This document shows positions 38,550 to 46,364 of a DNA stretch of 64,000 nucleotides, one piece after another; the stretch's first letter is position 1; each line of letters starts with the position of its first letter. Origin of the DNA: Spinactinospora alkalitolerans (GTDB lineage Bacteria > Actinomycetota > Actinomycetes > Streptosporangiales > Streptosporangiaceae). The notes under the pieces were generated by a model. The model had not been told where the DNA came from and did no database searches. It saw only the letters and a list, made by a program, of their open reading frames with translations. Made by a program: the position numbers and the translations under genes. The DNA is taken from contig NZ_JACCCC010000001.1 in NCBI RefSeq assembly GCF_013408795.1, forward strand, positions 806,001 to 870,000, written 5' to 3'.

Positions 38550-40778
38550 TTGCCAGGGGCGCACCACAACGAGTGGGCGGGGGACGACGTGCACACCCTG
38601 GTCCAGGCCCGCGATGTCACGATGCACCTGGAAAAGCCGAGGGAAACGCCGCCGCCGTGGCAGATTCCGGCCTACAATCTCGGATTCGTCGATCGCGACC
38701 GCGCGAAGGAGCGGCTGTATTCGCTGGTGGACGAGGTGCAGCAGGGCGGCCGCCCCGGAATGGCGCTGTTGACGGGGATCGGGGGCATCGGTAAGAGCGC
38801 ACTCGGGATCGAACTCGCGCTGGCGAAAAGAGGGCGCTTTCCCGGCGGCGGCCTCTACGCCGACCTCGACGACCATCGCCGCCGCGGCGGGCTCGACATC
38901 AGCGGGGTGCTCGCGAAGTTCCTCGCAGCCCTCGGCGTGGCCGCGGAGGACGTCCCGCCCGGGGCGCGCTCCCGTTCCGAGCGGTTCCGGGAGGTCACGG
39001 TGGACCGCGGGGTGCTCGTCATGATCGACGGCGCCGCCACCGCCGACGAGGTCAGGGCCTTCCGTCCCGGTGTCGGCGGCAGCCTGCTGCTGGTGACCAG
39101 TCGCGGGGAGATCCCGCAGTTGGTCGCGGACGGCGCCGAGGTGTTCCGCCTCGACGGGCTGGCCGAGGACGACGGCCGCACGCTGCTCACCGCCTTCTCC
39201 CACGTGACGGACCGCGTCGTCGCCGACCCCGCGGCCACGGCCGCACTGGTCCGGTCGTGCGGTGGTCTGCCGCTGGCGCTGCGGATCATCGCGGCCCACC
39301 TCACTTCACGGCCCGAGGCCTCCGTCGCCGAGGTCGTGGACCGGCTCGGCGGTGCCGGAGGGCGGATCCCCGCCATCGACGCCTACGCCGGTGAGGAGCG
39401 GCTGCGGGCCGTCTTCGACCTGGCCCGCTCGACCCTGAACGACACGGCCGCGACCCTCTACGCCGGGCTCGGTGAACTGGGCGGACTCGGTGTCCGGGAG
39501 TTCTCGCCCGGGCTGGCCGACGCGATCCTCGGCTCACCGGGCGCGGCACGGGAGGCGTGCGAGGCGCTGCGCGCGGCCTGCCTCGTCCAGGTGCCGGAAC
39601 CCGGCGACGGTCCCGCGCCGCCCGCGTCGCTGCGGCGGCACGCCTTCACCGCGCTCGCCGCGGACAACGCAGGAGAACGGGCGCGCGCCACGGGAACGCG
39701 GGACCGCGAGGAGGCGCGCCGCCGCATCGTCCACTGGTACCGGCGTACCGCCGCGCACGCCGACCGGTGCGCCTACGGCGACCGCCTCCTGGCCTCGCGG
39801 CTCATCGGCGGCCCCCACCTCGGCCTCGATCCCGGTCCGGACCCGTTCGCGGCGCCCCGCGACGGGCTCGACTGGCTGGACGCCGAGGGCCCCGCGTTCC
39901 CGCACGTCATCGCCATCGCGCTGCAGGAGGGCCTGCACCGCGAGGCCGTGGTCCTGGGGGAGAGCCTGTGGCCGCTGGTGCACGCGCGCAAACGGCACGC
40001 GCTGGGAGCCACGGTCCTGGACCGCCTCATCAGGCTGGCGACCGGCGACCCGGGCATGCCGCCCGGCGTCGCCGCGCGGCTGCGCAACTACCGGGCCCGG
40101 ATCCACATCGAGCTGGCCGGGACCGAGCCGGGCGAGCTGGAACGGGCCCGGGCGCAGTTGCGCGCGGCGCGGGCGGCCGTCGCCGGCGACGCGCAGGCGC
40201 GCGACCACCTGGCGGTGCTGCTCGAAGGGTCGGCGCTCGCGCACAAGGCGGGCGGGGAGTACGCCGCGGCCATCCGCGACCTCGCCGAGGCGCGCGCGAT
40301 CCACGAGGAGGCCGGGAACCCGCGCGGTGCGGCCCTGCAGACCTACCAGCTCGGTGACCTGTGCCGCGACGCGGGGGACGCCGAGCGGTCGCTGGCCGAA
40401 CTGCGGGAGGCGCTGGGCCGCACCGGCGCCTGGCTCGCGGCGAACGAGGACGCCGGTCGGCGCGCCCGCGACGGCTGGGAGCTGCTCCGGGCCCGCGTCA
40501 AGCTCGCCCTGGCGCGCACCCTCATGGTCCTGGGGGACGACGCCGCGGCCGAGCCGTTCGCCGTCTCCGCCACCGCGTTCATGAGGCGGAGGGGACAGGG
40601 GGTGAAGGAGGCGCAGGCCCAGGAGGTCCAGGCCGAACTCGCCGAACGGGCCGGTGACGACGGCCAGTGGCGGGTGTTCCTGACCCGTGCCCGCGACCTC
40701 TACGCGGCCCATCGCCTGCCCCGGGCGGTCGAGCTGGACCGCCGACTGGACCACCGATTGGACCGGGACCGTCCGTGA
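38550..40778 (+). CDS. NLR-like NB-ARC ATPase with TPR-type C-terminus
   Basis: A 742-residue STAND ATPase. Residues 13-27 hold the amyloid-like motif HTLVQARDVTMHL, matching the tail of the divergent helical protein. The NB-ARC module follows: Walker A GIGGIGKS (76-83), Walker B VLVMID (155-160), sensor LLLVTSR and the GLPL box (239-242). The C-terminal half is helical with TPR-like repeats (e.g. AAIRDLAEARAIHEEAGNPR), the usual ligand-sensing part. Proposed role: sense infection, oligomerise, expose the motif and seed the partner. The TTG start at 38550 is chosen because AGGAGG lies seven bases before it; the longer open frame is low-complexity. Confidence 0.82.
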   Translation: MPGAHHNEWAGDDVHTLVQARDVTMHLEKPRETPPPWQIPAYNLGFVDRDRAKERLYSLVDEVQQGGRPGMALLTGIGGIGKSALGIELALAKRGRFPGGGLYADLDDHRRRGGLDISGVLAKFLAALGVAAEDVPPGARSRSERFREVTVDRGVLVMIDGAATADEVRAFRPGVGGSLLLVTSRGEIPQLVADGAEVFRLDGLAEDDGRTLLTAFSHVTDRVVADPAATAALVRSCGGLPLALRIIAAHLTSRPEASVAEVVDRLGGAGGRIPAIDAYAGEERLRAVFDLARSTLNDTAATLYAGLGELGGLGVREFSPGLADAILGSPGAAREACEALRAACLVQVPEPGDGPAPPASLRRHAFTALAADNAGERARATGTRDREEARRRIVHWYRRTAAHADRCAYGDRLLASRLIGGPHLGLDPGPDPFAAPRDGLDWLDAEGPAFPHVIAIALQEGLHREAVVLGESLWPLVHARKRHALGATVLDRLIRLATGDPGMPPGVAARLRNYRARIHIELAGTEPGELERARAQLRAARAAVAGDAQARDHLAVLLEGSALAHKAGGEYAAAIRDLAEARAIHEEAGNPRGAALQTYQLGDLCRDAGDAERSLAELREALGRTGAWLAANEDAGRRARDGWELLRARVKLALARTLMVLGDDAAAEPFAVSATAFMRRRGQGVKEAQAQEVQAELAERAGDDGQWRVFLTRARDLYAAHRLPRAVELDRRLDHRLDRDRP

Positions 40779-40832
40779 GCGCGCGGGCGGAGCCCGACGG
40801 TGTCCCGTCCGGCTCAGGCGGGCGGCCTGAAA

Positions 40833-42470
40833 TCATCGGGGGGGGGTACCCCTGACCGGGATCTCGCCGCCGCCCGCGGTGATGCGCACCCCGCTGTCCC
40901 ATTCCCGCAGCGCGCGCCCTGAGGCGGTCCAGGCGTGGGCCGCCGCGGCGACCACGGCGGCGTCCAGGTCGGCGCCGGTCTCCGAGCGGACCCGCAGCCA
41001 CCCGCCGGCACGCGCGCACAGCACGACCTCGCCGGGCGTGCCCGCCGCCGCGGCGAGCGCGCAGCGGCCGCCGTCCAGCACCCCGCGCACCCAGGCCACG
41101 GGGTCGCCGGAGACCGGCCGGTGCGCCCGCACCTGCGCGGTCTCCCGCCGCTCCATCGCGGTGTCCTCCTCGTCGACCAGTAGGAACCGGTCCGGATGCG
41201 GCCCGGTGACCGCCGCGGGGTAGCGGGTCACGCGGATCACCGCCGCCCCACCGTCCCGGTCGATCTCGGCCGCCACCCGCCACGCGGTGACGTCCGGCTC
41301 CTCCGTCCGGGGTCCGGCCAACGGGGAGAACCGCGCGGGCCGCGGCGGCGGGGCGATGCCGAGCAGGTCGTACAGCAGGGCGCGCATCCGTTCGGCGGAT
41401 CTGCCGTGGTACTCCATCATCAGCTCCGCCGCGCCCTCGGGCGCGGAGCCTCGCGCCGCCTCGATCTGGCCGCGCAGGCCGGTGCGCCGGAGCAGCCGCG
41501 GGGCGCCGCGCACGAACCCCACCAGAGGCGAATCCGGATCCAGTTCCCCGGTGTCGGAGGCGGCCAGCAGCACGGGGCGGCCCAGCGCCGCCGCGTAGTA
41601 GGTCACCGATCCGTGGTCGCCGACGACGACATCGGCGCCGATCAGCGCCGCGCGCCAGCCCTCGTGCGGCGGAACCAGCCGCAGCCCCGCCTCGATCTCG
41701 TCGGCGAGCCACAGCTCCAGTTGGGCGCGGCCGTGCCGGTACCAGATGTTGGGGTGGGTGATCAGGGCGACCCGGTATTCGTCGGAGGGCAGCTCGGCGA
41801 GGAGGTCGCGCACGGTGTCGCGCCGCCCGCCGAGCAGCGAGCGGCGGTTCCACGTGGACGACACCGCGACCAGTCGGCTCCCGCCGGCCGCCCCCAGCGC
41901 CCGGCGATAGCGCTCGCGCCGCCCGGCGTTGGCGAGCATCCGGTCATAGCAGGGGTCGCCCACGACGACCGCGCGCTCCGCCGCCGCGGGACAGCTCAGC
42001 TTCAGCCGGGCGAGCTGCTCGGAGTGGGGCAGCGCGATCCGTTCCGGCACCACCCGGCCGTCGTGCAGGAGCTGTTCGGGGGCCAGCCCCGAGGCGACCG
42101 GGAGGTCCCCCGGCAGGTCTCCCACCAACCGGTTGTGCCCGGCGCCGTGCGGCATGAGGACCAGGGGCGCGGCGATCCGGTGCAGCCCTCCCTTGGGGCT
42201 GGCGGCCAGGGCCAGGGCGAACCGGTCCGCGTCGGCCGCGACCGACGGCCACGGCTCGATCCGCTCGACCCCGGCGTCGCGCAGCAGCCCTTCGACCCCG
42301 GCCTGCGACACCGAGCCCTCGGGGACGGTGAACGCGACCTCGACGCGGTCGTCACCGCCGAACAACTGGACGACGTCGAGCAGCCGGTTGGCCGCCGGGA
42401 CGCTGCGGGCGACGGCGAGGACCTCGTGGTCGGCGCGGACCGTCGCCCACGGGTCGTCTCTGCTGCGCAC
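40833..42470 (-). CDS. GT-B-like protein related to CDP-glycerol glycerophosphotransferases
   Basis: A 545-residue protein. The central region has the GT-B C-domain pattern: VVVGDPCYDRML, LVAVSSTWNRRSLLGG, LITHPNIWYRHG, and GADVVVGDHGSVTYYAAALG followed by RPVLLA, as in TagF/TagB-type transferases. The last 130 residues are an extra Ala/Arg-rich domain of unknown role. No membrane segment. A link to teichoic-acid-like or cell-envelope polymer synthesis is plausible but unproven. Similar actinobacterial proteins have been called 'translation initiation factor 2', which the sequence does not support. GTG start 13 bases after the DUF3054 gene, so the two form an operon. Confidence 0.6.
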   Translation of the reverse strand: MRSRDDPWATVRADHEVLAVARSVPAANRLLDVVQLFGGDDRVEVAFTVPEGSVSQAGVEGLLRDAGVERIEPWPSVAADADRFALALAASPKGGLHRIAAPLVLMPHGAGHNRLVGDLPGDLPVASGLAPEQLLHDGRVVPERIALPHSEQLARLKLSCPAAAERAVVVGDPCYDRMLANAGRRERYRRALGAAGGSRLVAVSSTWNRRSLLGGRRDTVRDLLAELPSDEYRVALITHPNIWYRHGRAQLELWLADEIEAGLRLVPPHEGWRAALIGADVVVGDHGSVTYYAAALGRPVLLAASDTGELDPDSPLVGFVRGAPRLLRRTGLRGQIEAARGSAPEGAAELMMEYHGRSAERMRALLYDLLGIAPPPRPARFSPLAGPRTEEPDVTAWRVAAEIDRDGGAAVIRVTRYPAAVTGPHPDRFLLVDEEDTAMERRETAQVRAHRPVSGDPVAWVRGVLDGGRCALAAAAGTPGEVVLCARAGGWLRVRSETGADLDAAVVAAAAHAWTASGRALREWDSGVRITAGGGEIPVRGTPPR

Positions 42471-42483
42471 GGTGTCCGATCGG

Positions 42484-42864
42484 TCAGCGGGGGCCGGCGG
42501 TCGGGGCGCGCCGCGCCCTGCGCTCGATCAGCAGCGCCGCCGCGCGCCAGCCGAGCAGGGTCGCGCCGAGGAACAGCGAGGTGACGACGGCGAAGGAGAC
42601 CGGAGCCCCGTCGCCGGTCGCGACGCGCAGCAGCAGGCCGCCGGCGACGGTGACCACCCATACTCCGAGTCCGGTGCCGACCAGGCGGGCGGGCGCGCGC
42701 CACGCCCTGGTCGCGAGCCAGCCGACGGCCAGGCCGAGCGCGAACGGCCACGCCGTGTCCACGATGCCGAGGAGGGCGTTGCCCTCCTCATGGCTGGAGC
42801 GCCCGATCAGCACGAACGCCAGTACGCAGACGACGTCGAGGAGGGCGGCCGGGAGAAGACGCAT
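42484..42864 (-). CDS. DUF3054 membrane protein
   Basis: A 126-residue DUF3054 protein with four membrane helices (LLPAALLDVVCVLAFVLIGR, TAWPFALGLAVGWLAT, VGTGLGVWVVTVAGGLLL, VSFAVVTSLFLGATLLGW). The motif IGRSSHEEG after the first helix is the family hallmark. Function unknown. It precedes the GT-B-like gene by 13 bases. The ATG at 42864 is the only reasonable start. Confidence 0.85.
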   Translation of the reverse strand: MRLLPAALLDVVCVLAFVLIGRSSHEEGNALLGIVDTAWPFALGLAVGWLATRAWRAPARLVGTGLGVWVVTVAGGLLLRVATGDGAPVSFAVVTSLFLGATLLGWRAAALLIERRARRAPTAGPR

Positions 42865-42989
42865 ACCGCCAGATTATGGGCTGTCATGCGGGGGCGTGCC
42901 CGGGCACGCGGGGCGGGATGGACACCGGCCGGCACGGGGATGGATGGACGTGCCGGCCGGCCTCGCGCAACCGGGCCGATGCGCGAGAT

Positions 42990-43019
42990 CCCCGACGCCT
43001 TGGGGGGAAGGCGCCGGGG
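42990..43019 (-). terminator. Terminator of first S1E protease gene
   Basis: Stem CCCCGACGCCTT / AAGGCGCCGGGG (one mismatch) with a G6 loop, located 19 bases after the protease stop codon. Confidence 0.7.
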
Positions 43020-43037
43020 ACTCTCGGTTTCGCGGGG

Positions 43038-44162
43038 TTAGCCGGTGACGAGCCTCAGGCCGTACTGGCTGAGGATCGGGTTGACGGGCTGGAAGTAGGT
43101 CGTGCCGCCCCAGGTGCAGTTGCCGGAGCCGCCGGAGGTGACGCCCTGGGCCTGGTTACCGGTGACCCAGGAGCCGCCGGAGTCGCCGGGCTCGGCGCAG
43201 GCGCTGGTGCGGGTCAGGCCGTAGACGCTGCCCTGGGAGTAGCGGACGGTCTGGTTCTTGGACTGGATGGTGCCGCAGTGCCAGCCGGTGGTGGAGCCGG
43301 ACCGGCAGACCGAGGAGCCGATGCCGGCCTCCTGGGAGCCGGCCACCGTGACGTAGCCGCCGCGGTAGTTGTTCACCCAGGGGCGCGGGGTGTCGCCGGA
43401 GCCGGTGCGCACCCAGCCCATGTCCCGGCCGGGGAACCAGGAGCCGGCGACGGTGCCGCTGGGGCTGCTGGTCCGGGTGCCGGTGGAACCGCAGTGTCCG
43501 GCCGTCACGAAGCCGCCCTGGACGGCGAAGCCGATCGAGCAGCGGCTGCTGCCGGGGTAGTAGGCGTTGCCGCCGATGATGTCGGCGAAGGTCTCGGGCT
43601 GTTCGGTGGTCTCCTCGACGCGGACCGCCGTGCCCTCGACGTCGGCCGTTGCGATGAGCTTCTCGGCGGCGGCCTCCTCGCCCTCCATGACGGTGACCAC
43701 CACGGAGTCGTCGGCGGTGTCGACGTACCAGCCGGTCACGGACTCGTCGGCCGTGTCCTCGGTGGCGTTGAGGTCGTCGACGATGGCGTCGAGCCGCTGC
43801 TCACCGTAGGTGACGACCTCCGCTTCGGCGCCGGCCTCGCGCACCTCGTCCACGGCGTCCTCGTCGGTGACCGAGACGGTGAGCTCACCGCTCTCGATGT
43901 CGAAGACGGCGCCGCCGAAGTCGCCGCCGAGCGTTTCGCGCAGTTCGCCTTCCAGGGTCCGCGCCTGCTCCTCCTGGTCCAGGAGTGCGGTCGCCTCGGT
44001 GGCGGACAGCCCGAGATCGCGCTGCATCGCGCCGAGCTGGCCGACCGAGCCGGCGGTCGTCTCGGAGCCGGAGTCGGCCGAGGCGAACGGTGCCGCGGCG
44101 ATCACCAGCCCGAAGGTGATGGCCGCGCCTCCGACGGCGCGGATGATGGGGGACTTCCTCAT
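43038..44162 (-). CDS. Secreted S1E (alpha-lytic type) serine protease, copy 1
   Basis: A 374-residue pre-pro-protease. Residues 1-29 are a Sec/Tat-like signal peptide (cleavage near ASA-D). A pro-region with the alpha-lytic pro-domain (LGAMQRDLGLSATEA..., VTGWYVDTADDSVVV) runs to about 192. The mature enzyme begins at ADIIGGNAYY (193) and has the catalytic triad His223 (TAGHC), Asp247 (GRDMGW) and Ser328 (PGDSGGS), plus three likely disulfides. It closely resembles the extracellular alkaline proteases (NAPase type) of Nocardiopsis. ATG 44162 has AAAGGGCAGG upstream, the same leader as copy 2. A shared inverted-repeat operator lies about 110 bases upstream. Confidence 0.95.
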   Translation of the reverse strand: MRKSPIIRAVGGAAITFGLVIAAAPFASADSGSETTAGSVGQLGAMQRDLGLSATEATALLDQEEQARTLEGELRETLGGDFGGAVFDIESGELTVSVTDEDAVDEVREAGAEAEVVTYGEQRLDAIVDDLNATEDTADESVTGWYVDTADDSVVVTVMEGEEAAAEKLIATADVEGTAVRVEETTEQPETFADIIGGNAYYPGSSRCSIGFAVQGGFVTAGHCGSTGTRTSSPSGTVAGSWFPGRDMGWVRTGSGDTPRPWVNNYRGGYVTVAGSQEAGIGSSVCRSGSTTGWHCGTIQSKNQTVRYSQGSVYGLTRTSACAEPGDSGGSWVTGNQAQGVTSGGSGNCTWGGTTYFQPVNPILSQYGLRLVTG

Positions 44163-44609
44163 GACCTGCCCTTTCTTGGGGGTTAACAAGGGCGGGGAGT
44201 CGCGCTAATGAGCGGGGACTCAGCGCGCTTCCCCGATCGGCGCCCTCCTTGTGGGATTGGACGCCAACCGTCGTTTACCGGACATTCGGTAAACGATTGG
44301 AAACAATAAGTCATGGAATACAGTTCGCAACAGCCCAAGTACAAAGAGAAAAAAAGACGACATGTCCAGACGATCATGGCTGTGTCGCTTCAGGGCCGGG
44401 GGCGGCCGCGGGAGGGCCGGGTAAAACGCGATGTGGCTGGGCGTCTCCCCGGATTCGGCGCGAATGTGAGTGGTGATCGCGACGCTTGCGCAAGAGGGTT
44501 GACTGGCCGGATTCGGCCACTTTTCGGGTCGCCCGCTGTTTGTGGGATCACACGGAGGGCGGACCGCTCCGCGCGGTCGACCGGTCGCTACAGAGAGTGC
44601 CTGAATGCG
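44163..44609. other. Regulatory region between the two proteases
   Basis: About 450 bases without a gene. It holds the conserved inverted repeat GTTTACC-N8-GGTAAAC (44273-44294) followed by an AT-rich stretch (GGAAACAATAAGTCA) that is also conserved upstream of copy 2, and downstream DNA of normal GC up to the terminator of copy 2. Confidence 0.6.
44273..44294 (-). promoter_or_regulatory. Protease operator GTTTACC-N8-GGTAAAC, copy 1
   Basis: Perfect 7-base arms with an 8-base spacer (GGACATTC), 111 bases before the protease start. The same arms and spacing occur upstream of the second protease, and both are followed by GA-T/G-GGAAACxATA. Candidate operator for a shared regulator. Confidence 0.75.
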
Positions 44610-44645
44610 GGGAGCCCCGGCGCCGCGACGGACGCCGGGGCTCCC
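44610..44645 (-). terminator. Terminator of second S1E protease gene
   Basis: Perfect 13-base arms GGGAGCCCCGGCG / CGCCGGGGCTCCC around a 10-base loop, 15 bases after the stop codon of the second protease. Confidence 0.75.
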
Positions 44646-44659
44646 TCCGCCGCTACCGG

Positions 44660-45850
44660 TCAGCCGGTGACGAGCGTGAGCCCGAACCGGTCGAGGATCG
44701 GGTTCACCGGCTGGAAGAAGGTGACCCCGCCGGTGGTGCAGTTGCCGGATCCGCCCGAGGTGACGCCCTGGGCCTGGTCACCGCTGTACCAGGAGCCGCC
44801 GGAGTCGCCCGGCTCGGCGCAGACGTCGGTGCGGGTCAGACCGGACACCGAGCCCTCGGGGTAGACCACCGTCTGGTTCTCGGACTCGATGATGCCGCAG
44901 AACACGCCGGTCGTGGAGCCGGATCGGCAGACCGAATCACCGGGGCCGGCCTCCTGGGAGCCGGTGATGGTGATGGTGCCGCCCTGGTAGTCGTTCACGG
45001 TCGGGGTGGGGTTCCATCCGCCGTCGACCTGGACGAAGCCCATGTCACTGCCGGGGAAGACCGAGTCGGCCACGGTTCCGGTGCCGCTGCCGTCCTCGCT
45101 CTGCGCGCTGGTCCCCTCAGGGCCGCAGTGACCGGCGGTCACGAAGCCGCCCTCCACCGCGAAGCCGATCGAGCAGCGGCCGGTCCCGCCGATGAAGTAC
45201 GGGTCGCCGCCCACGATGTCGGCGAAGAGCCGCGGCTGCTCCGACGACTCCTCGACGCGCACGGCACCGCCGCTCACACCGGCGTCGGCCATGAGCTTCT
45301 CGGCCGCGGGGCTCTCGCCCTCTTCGACCGTGATGACCACGGAGTCGTCGGCGGTGTCGACGTACCAGCCGGTCACGCCCTGCTCGCTGTCGGGGGCGTG
45401 CGCGTTGAGGTCGGCGACCACGCCGTCGAGGGTCTCCTCGCCGTAGGTCACGACCCGCGGGTCTGCGCCGGCCTCGCGCACCTCGTCCACGGCGCCTTCG
45501 TCGGTGACCGAGACGATCAGTTCGCCGGTCTCGCCGTCGAACGTGCTGCCGCCGAACGCCTCGCCGAGCGACTCGCGCAGCTCGGACTCCAGGACACGGG
45601 CGTCCTGTTCCTGGGCGAGGAGCCGCTCGGCCTCGGCCGGGGAGGAGAGGCCGAGGTCGCGCTGCATCGCGCTCAACCGCTCCGACGCGCCGTCACCGGC
45701 TCCGGTCTCGGCCGACGCCAGCGACGCGTCGGCCAGGTCGGACCCGGACGACACCAGCGGTGCGGCCACGGCCACGGCGACCAGGCCGAACGCCGCCGTT
45801 GCGCCGCCGAGCGCGAACCGGGCCGCGGGCTTCTTCCTACGTTGTTTCAT
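44660..45850 (-). CDS. Secreted S1E (alpha-lytic type) serine protease, copy 2
   Basis: A 396-residue paralogue of the neighbouring protease. A twin-basic N-terminus (MKQRRKKPAARF) leads into a longer signal region than in copy 1. The pro-domain (LSAMQRDLGLSSPAEA, VTGWYVDTADDSVVIT) extends to about 209, and the mature enzyme starts at ADIVGGDPYF. The triad is His241 (TAGHC), Asp269 (GSDMGF) and Ser350 (PGDSGGS). The mature part is more acidic than copy 1. The two probably arose by tandem duplication, with distinct surface charge and probably different substrate or pH preference (inferred). ATG 45850 has the same AAAGGGCAGG leader. Confidence 0.95.
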   Translation of the reverse strand: MKQRRKKPAARFALGGATAAFGLVAVAVAAPLVSSGSDLADASLASAETGAGDGASERLSAMQRDLGLSSPAEAERLLAQEQDARVLESELRESLGEAFGGSTFDGETGELIVSVTDEGAVDEVREAGADPRVVTYGEETLDGVVADLNAHAPDSEQGVTGWYVDTADDSVVITVEEGESPAAEKLMADAGVSGGAVRVEESSEQPRLFADIVGGDPYFIGGTGRCSIGFAVEGGFVTAGHCGPEGTSAQSEDGSGTGTVADSVFPGSDMGFVQVDGGWNPTPTVNDYQGGTITITGSQEAGPGDSVCRSGSTTGVFCGIIESENQTVVYPEGSVSGLTRTDVCAEPGDSGGSWYSGDQAQGVTSGGSGNCTTGGVTFFQPVNPILDRFGLTLVTG

Positions 45851-45957
45851 TCCCTGCCCTTTCGGATTGTGGAAAAGGGTGGGAACCGCGCAGACGAGCG
45901 GGGACTCAACGCGGCTCCCTCGATCGGCGGACGCCCGCTGAGGGGCGCGCCGACCGC

Positions 45958-45979
45958 GTTTACCGGACGGTAGGTAAAC
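45958..45979 (-). promoter_or_regulatory. Protease operator GTTTACC-N8-GGTAAAC, copy 2
   Basis: Perfect arms with spacer GGACGGTA, 108 bases before the start of the second protease; sequence continues CGATGGGAAACGATAGGTCA, parallel to copy 1. Confidence 0.75.
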
Positions 45980-46215
45980 GATGGGAAACGATAGGTCACC
46001 GGACTCGCTTCGCAACAGAGGCAACACAAAGCGAAAAAATCATCACATGTCACTTTGGTCACGGTCCGTGACTCGGGCCGCGCCCGTGAACCGCGGCGCG
46101 AGCTGCGCGGGGACCGGCGGCCGACGACCGGCCGCCGCAGTGGGGCCACGTCCACCGAAGAGGGGGAGGTGTGGCCGGATCCGGCCACGTTTCTTGCCCA
46201 TTGAGGGGCTCTGAT

Positions 46216-46360
46216 CCCAAGGAGTCTTGAGACCTCAGCCGAAGGAGGGATCCGCGGTGACCGGGCGATCCTCTCTTGTGGCCGAAGGCCCCCAAAGAGA
46301 TCGCCCACCCGCGCGCCCTCCCTCCTGGGGCGGGCCTTACCAACCCCCTGAGGTTCCGAA
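46216..46360. repeat. Dispersed repeat R2, locus 2
   Basis: Contains GAAGGAGGGATCCGCGGTGA, CCGGGCGATCCTCTC, TGTGGCCGAAGGCCC, then ATCGCCCACCCGCGCGCC and CAACCCCCTGAGG. It fills the gap between the second protease promoter and the 3' end of the S9 peptidase gene and matches locus 1 (14104-14580) nearly base for base over the central 60 bases. Confidence 0.8.
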
Positions 46361-46364
46361 TCCC

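Noticed and set aside
40842-40850. G-run near the stop codon of the GT-B-like gene as a second frameshift site
   Set aside because: The frame is consistent up to the stop and the run encodes the final Pro codons; no evidence of disruption.
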